From: Incurvaria masculella | Taxonomy: Eukaryota > Arthropoda > Insecta > Lepidoptera > Incurvariidae | Direction of reading: 5' to 3' | Length of the DNA stretch: 64,000 nt | NCBI GenBank assembly: GCA_946894095.1 | Contig: OX335657.1 | Location: forward strand, 7,626,001-7,690,000 | Part shown: piece by piece, positions 57,936 through 64,000 of the stretch | Numbering within the stretch: position 1 is the stretch's first letter | Layout: each line of letters starts with the position of its first letter | Notes under the pieces: model-generated | What the model was told of the DNA's origin: nothing | Databases searched by the model: none | The model's input: the letters and a program-made list of their open reading frames with translations, nothing else | Position numbers and translations under genes: made by a program

Positions 57936-58440
57936 CCGTGCTTAACATAAAAAAGCCAGTTATGGTAAAATGTGCGGAAAAAAATAGAACTGCTCCATCT
58001 GCACAGCTATCTGGAACTACTATTATGCGACATGGAATTACTATTATACGGTCTATTACTATTATGAGCAGCATCGATAATTTAATGAGAAGTGGGAACG
58101 TAACGTAAGGTAAGACTGATGAGAACTGCTAAAATCAGAGGAGGCGGGTTCTAGGAATGGGGTGGACACGGAATGACACATCACTGGCCTAGACGCACCG
58201 CATCGAATATAGTTCGGAGACGCTTCGTTAAGTGTCGTTAGTGTAACCGGGTAACGACGCGTAATGGACGTTTTGTCATTAAGTATATTAACCCTCATAG
58301 TTTGTAATTTGACTGCGAAAATGCAAGTCACTTCGCCCGTCTACAGAGACGTAAAGTTGACTGATTCGACGAAACCTGAGGGTACGTATAGGTTGTATGG
58401 ACGAAGAATGAGGAAAGTATTTGTGGGTGAATATATGTAG
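57936..58440. other. intergenic, unassigned
   Basis: No feature supported. Confidence 0.4.
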
Positions 58441-58445
58441 GAATG

Positions 58446-58735
58446 TTTTTTTTTCCTTTATGAGCACGGCTACATTGAACTGGATGGAAAACACGGACAA
58501 TTTCTCATTGCCGCTTCGACCATCTTTTCATCCAATGGTACCAACCCGGGCGGGCTTAAACCCTCCCACCTAATAAGGGAAGGGAACCTACAGTTTCACA
58601 TCGATTCCGAACCATGGAGCAGCTCGCATTCGTGACGAAATGCACTTATCGAACTCGGAAAGAGAAAGACAGTGGTGCATATCGGAATTGAATGAAGGCC
58701 TCTGGTAGGCTAGGCCAGTCCCCGCGCCACTATTA
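58446..58735 (-). repeat. SINE with tRNA-like head, reverse orientation
   Basis: On the minus strand the head includes GCGCGGGGACTGGCC and CATTCAATTCCGATATGCAC. The middle and body match 25237-25640. The tail is cut off at about 58446 by a T-run. Confidence 0.75.
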
Positions 58736-59313
58736 CGATTATTATGATTATAAAATGTAAGCTGTAATGTATTAGAGCGTTGAGAGGATGTATTAAGAAA
58801 TTTACCACTTTATTTTAATTTAGCTTTATTTTGCGCTAAAAAATTACAAGACAAGCTGGAATTTACTAGAAAATTATGAAGATACTTGCGAAAATTTTCC
58901 ATTTTAAATTAACAAATTTTATTCTCATAATTCCAAAATGATCAATGGCATTATTTTATAGTCCATTATTTTTAGACTAAGAACGATTGTTTAACTAACC
59001 TTAAATGACGTTGTTGGATTCCTTACTACGAAGTAAATAAAACAATAAAATATTTCTCATAATTAACTACATAATGCTAGCCTACTACCTAAAGTACCTA
59101 CCCTGAAACTTTCAGCCGTAAATTCGTTCAGGCGTCGTCTTAACCTATGACACAAATATGACGCACGACATCGATGAGATTGTCAGAAACAATAGAAGTC
59201 AGTTGTACGGTACCTCACGATAATTAACCCATTGTTGTTATAGAATATGTTATGGGTACTTCTTTAGTCACCTTAAAAAAAATCTTTACAAATGTGGTAA
59301 TGGCACATTCTTC
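58736..59313. other. intergenic, unassigned
   Basis: AT-rich, no feature supported. Confidence 0.45.
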
Positions 59314-59681
59314 TTAGGATGTTCCGACCCATACAATGTTTTTTTTACACAGAACGCAAAAAGTATTGCACTTTAAGGCACGAATTCGTCAAAAATATTA
59401 AATATAGCCATAGTAGTTGCAGTGAAAACATATTCACAATTTCAGGTTTAATGGTTTCGTTGTAATTGCCGATTAGAAGTTTTACACCGTTAGATGGCGC
59501 TGTTAAATAAAAATCGTATTTAAATAAATTGTAACAAAACGAATAATCCTGAAATTGTGAAATTGTTTTCACTGCAAGTAATATGACTAAATTAAACTTT
59601 TATTATTAATTTGTAGCTTAAAGTGCAATACTTTTTGCGTTATGTGTGCAAACAACTTTATATGGGTCGGAACAACCTTAA
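59314..59681. mobile_element. foldback MITE with long arms, TTAAGGTTGTTCCGACCCATA-like end
   Basis: TTAGGATGTTCCGACCCATA on the left pairs with TATGGGTCGGAACAACCTTAA on the right. The arms extend inward for over 100 bases: CGCAAAAAGTATTGCACTTT pairs with AAAGTGCAATACTTTTTGCG, and GCAGTGAAAACA with TTTTCACTGC. The left border is TTAG, one base off TTAA. It is non-coding. Confidence 0.85.
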
Positions 59682-60537
59682 CCGCCCGGATGCAGCAGTT
59701 AAGCTACATGCAAGTATTGATTTCCTACACTCACTTCGTGCTCTGCAAATCCAAACCATGCCGACGAGACAGGTACTGATATTCAAATGAATACCTGCGT
59801 TCATCAGCTAGAGTTTCGATGAATGTCCCCATTAATGTATGCGTTGTAAAGGCGGGTTCTGAGTTAATTACTCCGGTATTCATTCAGGCTGTCGCGCTCA
59901 GGCTGCGAGGGCTGTTTTGTCTTTTATGAATTTCAAATACGCACAATTGGCACTGAAGGAAATTATTACCGTGATATTAATACATAGTTTCAATTGGCAA
60001 ATGGTGACATATTCGCGAGAATCCGTGGGAGTACCTAATTGAAAACACGATCATTGGTATGTTTAGTTGAGCACTATCGCTGTGAGAAATTTTAGTTAGT
60101 AAAATTTAATAACGTTAGTTATTTTACCTAACATTGAAATACCCAAATTGATGGTGTAAGGTAAGTCTACCTTGGAATGAATGATTGAATTATTTTAGGA
60201 AAACAACTAAACCAAGCGATGAGGTCAACAACAGGGTATAATTGGTACATTAAAAGCAATTTGATTCAATCATGCTCATTTGTTTTCAACCAGGTCTTCG
60301 TGACTACAGAGATAGAAGCAGTTTGATAGAAGGCAATCGATACAAAGCAACCTTTCATACGTAGTGTCTGTTGACGTGATCAAGCTATCTGAGACCGTTG
60401 AAAGTGATGTGTTTATGCTATAAAAGTTCAATTAAAAAGTAGTACACAATTTCTGAACTTATTCCGGCAATACATTGGAACATAGCAAAAAGTGAGTAAA
60501 CCTGTTTTTAACACATTCAGTAAAATGTGCATAACAT
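59682..60537. other. intergenic, unassigned
   Basis: No feature supported. Confidence 0.45.
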
Positions 60538-61076
60538 GTTTTTAGGGTTCCGTACCCAAAGGGTGAAAACGGAACCCTATTACTAAGCCTCCGCTGTCCG
60601 TCCGTCCGTCCGTCCGTCCGTCCGTCCGTCCGTCCGTCCGTCTGTCCGTCTGTCACAGGGCTGTATCTCAGTAACCGTAACAGGTAGACAGCTGAAATTT
60701 TCACAGAGTGTGTATTTATTTTGCCGCTACAACAACAAATAGGTAAGATAAAAAAAAATTAAAATTAAAGGGGGCTCCCATCCAAAAAACGTGTTTTTTT
60801 TGATTTTTTTTAACGATGGAATCGTTTTTCGGATGGTTCGTTTTTTACGACGAACACGGGACTCCTAGCGAAGCATTCGGGACACAACCTTTGCGAATGT
60901 AGTCAGGCTGATGCTGGACTACAACTCGCTCCACGGGTATAACATTTTCTACAGATATTATAGATGTATAAGAAATGATAATGTATTGTACCTTTATTTG
61001 CAAATAAACTTACTTACTTACTAGATGGTACGGAACCCTTCGTGTGCGAGTCCGACTCGCACTTGGCCGGTTTTTT
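60538..61076 (+). repeat. TCCG-microsatellite repeat, copy k, interrupted
   Basis: TTTTAGGGTTCCGTACCCAA opening, the longest TCCG tract of the window (about 60597-60645), TTTTGCCGCTACAAC and, after a 204-bp insert, GATGGTACGGAACCCTTCG with CGCACTTGGCCGGTTTTTT. Confidence 0.9.
60820..61023 (+). mobile_element. short retroposon 3' end nested in the TCCG repeat
   Basis: The insert ends GCAAATAAACTTACTTACTT then ACTA, a polyadenylation-like motif followed by a short tandem tail. It is flanked by GATGG at 60815-60819 and 61024-61028, a 5-bp candidate target-site duplication. Its body (CATTCGGGACACAACCTTTG; GGACTACAACTCGCTCC) is the 3' part of an unidentified LINE. Confidence 0.8.
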
Positions 61077-61164
61077 CGCAAAGTTTTTAAATTTTATAAC
61101 GCAATAGTTCTCCCAAATTATATCGGGCATTATATCGATTCGAGTATAATCGAATAATTAGTTG

Positions 61165-61262
61165 GCTGGCGTAATAGTGGGGATAGCTCTGCGGAAGAGC
61201 AGTGGGCATGTAATCCAAAGGTTTTCCAGGGTTGCGAACCCTCCAAGATCAAGACCATAAAC
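61165..61262 (+). repeat. tRNA-derived SINE head or tRNA pseudogene
   Basis: GGGGATAGCTCTGCGGAAGA, then GCATGTAATCC (anticodon-like arm), then CCAGGGTTGCGAACCCTCC (T-arm) run in tRNA order. The acceptor ends do not pair and the T-loop is disturbed, so it is not called a functional tRNA. It resembles the head at 35.1 kb. Confidence 0.5.
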
Positions 61263-63581
61263 TTTTTCTGATTAATTTCGAAATCTGATTGTATGCTTCG
61301 ATATAACCATACATTAATACGCTAGAATGTTAGAGCCGGGACCAACTGAGATGCAGAGAGTCTATTCTCAAGCAATTAATAACTGTTAATCAGTCAAAAG
61401 GTTTTCCATGATGCTCATTACCATGCCGTCCCTTCATTTACATACATCTTACGAATTAATTAGCCATCGGCGCTCACTCAGGGCTCGAACCCGGCTCCGC
61501 TATATTTCACAAAACTGACAAATGCGACCGCTCCATCACATCTTCCGGATAAAATATTATTAAAACAAATAAATCGACAAAAAAAGGATAAATCTTTCGA
61601 AAGAGTGAGCCGAAATCAATGTGCGAGCCGCGGTGCGTTGCCGGCTCTCGAAGCAGTTGAAGCGAAAGGATGCAGGAACATATTCCTTACCGGAGTAAAA
61701 TGGAGCTAGACAGGATAAGAACAGGGTCTGAGTTTGAGCGTCATAGGACTTGTGTTAAGTGAAACTTTGTTTCGGGATATGAATCTGTAATTTAATGTTG
61801 GAGTTAATATGACAGCGGGCATGAGCGAACCAGCGGGTCACCGATGTATTATATTTATGTATTCACACCTGGAGGTCTGTGGAGGAACATTTTATTTGGA
61901 GACCGGAGCCCGCTTTGATAGTACACCTCACAGCTATTTATGCTGCATTCGATAAATATGGACGATTAATTATTGATTGTGTTACAGTTTTGTTAATTCA
62001 TTGTGATTAATATTTTGATGCCGATGGGCATGGGACGTAATTTGTCCGTGTGTTGTTGTTCCTTATCTTTATGGTTAATGCATATTTGTGACTGTAAAAA
62101 GGGAGTATTTATTGTTGTGTATTTGCTAGTATAGGTGAAGTAAATTTTTGGTTTTTATTAAATTCAATCTGAGGTTTATGTCGTTTCGGACTGATGTTGG
62201 GCTGAACCTTACATTTTATGTTATATGATATCCCCTACACCTTCATTCCCTTTTCACCCACTTTGAGCTACATTTACACCACAAAAGATAGCCTATGTGC
62301 TTTCCCAAGTCCAGACTATCTAAACCAAATTTCATCAAAATTGGTTTAACGGTTTAGGTGTGAAACGTAACAGACAGACGAGCTACTTTCGCATTTATAA
62401 GATTAGTATGAATATGTAACATTTATATGTTCAAGCTTTCTCAACACTTACATAATTACTAGTTGCGGTAACCGGCTTTTGGACGGATATCCGGGTGAAT
62501 TGAAACTAGTAATAATTGTTTTTATTGTACTGTTGTGAACAAAGCGATCTCTACAACATAGAACTGCTAGTTTAAACATTCAAACAAGAAGAAGCTAGTC
62601 AGCATGTACTAAATACGATAGATGGTTTTACTTTGACGTAAAAAAACAAACTCTACATCAAACAAACATTCAAATCTCCACTGGATGAGATCAACTGCGC
62701 AGCCGTGAGTCTGAAATGGAACTACATTTTCATCAGCACAGTAACGTTTAGCACTGACGAGGTACGGACGTACTTGACTGCACATGGCTATTCATGATAG
62801 ACCGACCCTTCAATCAGTTAAAACGAATTTGTGTATTACTTTAGTACGACAAAATAATTAGTTTTACAAAATTATTAATGTTTCTGTACGCAAAACTTCC
62901 CACCGAGACGAATATTCTAAAAGAATTAAACACGGACTATTTTGTTTACTCGGAAGAGGATCATCATCGTAACGTTGAAAAAAGGGTTTCTTCATAAAGT
63001 TTAAAAAAAAGTATTTTTACCCTTTTGGGAAGGAATTTATAAATTACCCCTAGGGTGCTCAAGGAATATTTCTTACAAATTTCAAATCTATGGGTCCACC
63101 GGTTTATTCAGTCAGTATGTATAACTTCCCTTCGTAAGAAAAGAAGTGTTTTTTGAAAAAAAAAAAATACACACAATTGTGCACCAACGAATTACTTACT
63201 TAAAACCGGTCAAGCGTGAATGCGTTCACGTGCCAAGGGTCCCGTCACTGCGGGTATGGAAAAATTGCCCTCGCCTCATTATTCTTTTGCAATTTCATGC
63301 AAAATTAGCGCTTCAGAAATCGAGCTTTTTCTCGAAAAGTATGACGTTCTGATCAATAGTGATTAGCTCGTGCACAACTAAATAAGTGTATTGGTATTTC
63401 AAAATAATTTTATATAATTTAATAATTAAATACAACCTTTAATAGGAGAACAATTCGGGACAACATGCGTGTGACCGACCGACACGATAGCCAGACCATA
63501 AGGGTAAATTTTTCGTTTTTTTTTCGACGGAACCCTAAAAAATTGGGTCGGTTGAATCTGGCCATAATTCGGTCGCTAGAA
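61263..63581. other. intergenic, unassigned
   Basis: AT-rich. A fragment reading GACGGAACCCTAAAAAATTG near 63527 is a scrap of the TCCG-repeat opening (reversed). No gene supported; the frames at 63146 and 63465 are chance or SINE-derived. Confidence 0.4.
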
Positions 63582-63730
63582 ACGGCAATGAAAACATTTC
63601 AGTATTTCCCATCCAGCTCAAATTTGCAGTGCAGTATAAGGAATAATCTGGCATGGCACCTAGTTCCGATGTGCTCTATTATCATTGCGGGCATGACATT
63701 AGGCATCCATGTGCAGTTATACAAGAATAA
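63582..63730 (+). repeat. SINE body and tail, headless, diverged
   Basis: ACGGCAATGAAAACATTTCA, ATCTGGCATGGCACCTAGTT and ATTAGGCATCCATGTGCAGT match the family in order. Confidence 0.65.
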
Positions 63731-64000
63731 ACAAAATATGGATGCATCCAAAAACTCCATGTTTAATAAATACCAAGAAAGACGGACGGCAAAGTTTTCC
63801 TTCCTAAAATAAAGCAATTTCGCAAACAGAGCTAATGGCAATAAACATTCTCACAATGACTCACCCATTTTCGCCATGAGAAATTTCATTTCCAACATTT
63901 GCCTACAATCAAAACTTAATGGAGTCTGACGAACCAGCAAAGTGAAAAGTAAATTGCGATATTCAAACGACGTAACAAAAAACTGCTCCAACTACCACTT

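Overview
The window looks like a gene-poor stretch of a lepidopteran (moth or butterfly) chromosome. It is AT-rich with spliceosomal introns. It is crowded with repeat families that I recognise as typical of Lepidoptera: SINEs with 5S-rRNA-like or tRNA-like heads, a dispersed repeat with an internal TCCG microsatellite, short LINE 3' ends, TTAA-flanked MITEs and mariner. The species cannot be named from the sequence alone.

Only one host protein-coding gene is well supported. It is the 3' part of a Pax3/7-group paired-class homeobox gene, most like gooseberry, on the + strand: exons 3496-3695, 5093-5691 and 12055-12175, with the stop codon ending at 12175 and a 3' UTR to about 13285. The first exon ends after homeodomain residue 46 and the second supplies residues 47-60 (Ser at position 50). 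The paired-box exons must lie upstream of base 1. Introns 1 and 2 (1.4 kb and 6.4 kb) hold two copies of one long-TIR MITE, a TTAA MITE, SINEs and two GC-rich stretches that might be regulatory.

From 13.3 kb to the end I find no convincing host gene. The most complete object is a mariner element at about 29709-30991: an uninterrupted 341-codon transposase with a D,D34D catalytic triad between terminal inverted repeats. A decayed relative lies at 18805-19345 on the opposite strand and carries a small internal inverted duplication. The rest is layers of retroposons and MITEs plus unassigned AT-rich DNA. The layers include about 17 SINE copies or fragments, 11 copies of the TCCG-microsatellite repeat (10 in one orientation), several LINE C-terminal and 3'-end scraps, and four TTAA-bounded MITEs of three types that share a TTAAGG-like end.

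The points most worth a second look are: exchange of 5S-like and tRNA-like heads on one SINE body; a 154-bp tandem array made from that SINE; nested insertions that give a relative order of events; the shared TTAAGG-like ends; and an exon-like segment at 23793-23874 with a Gly/Pro/Tyr-rich start. I saw no CRISPR array and no clear new defence or metabolic system.
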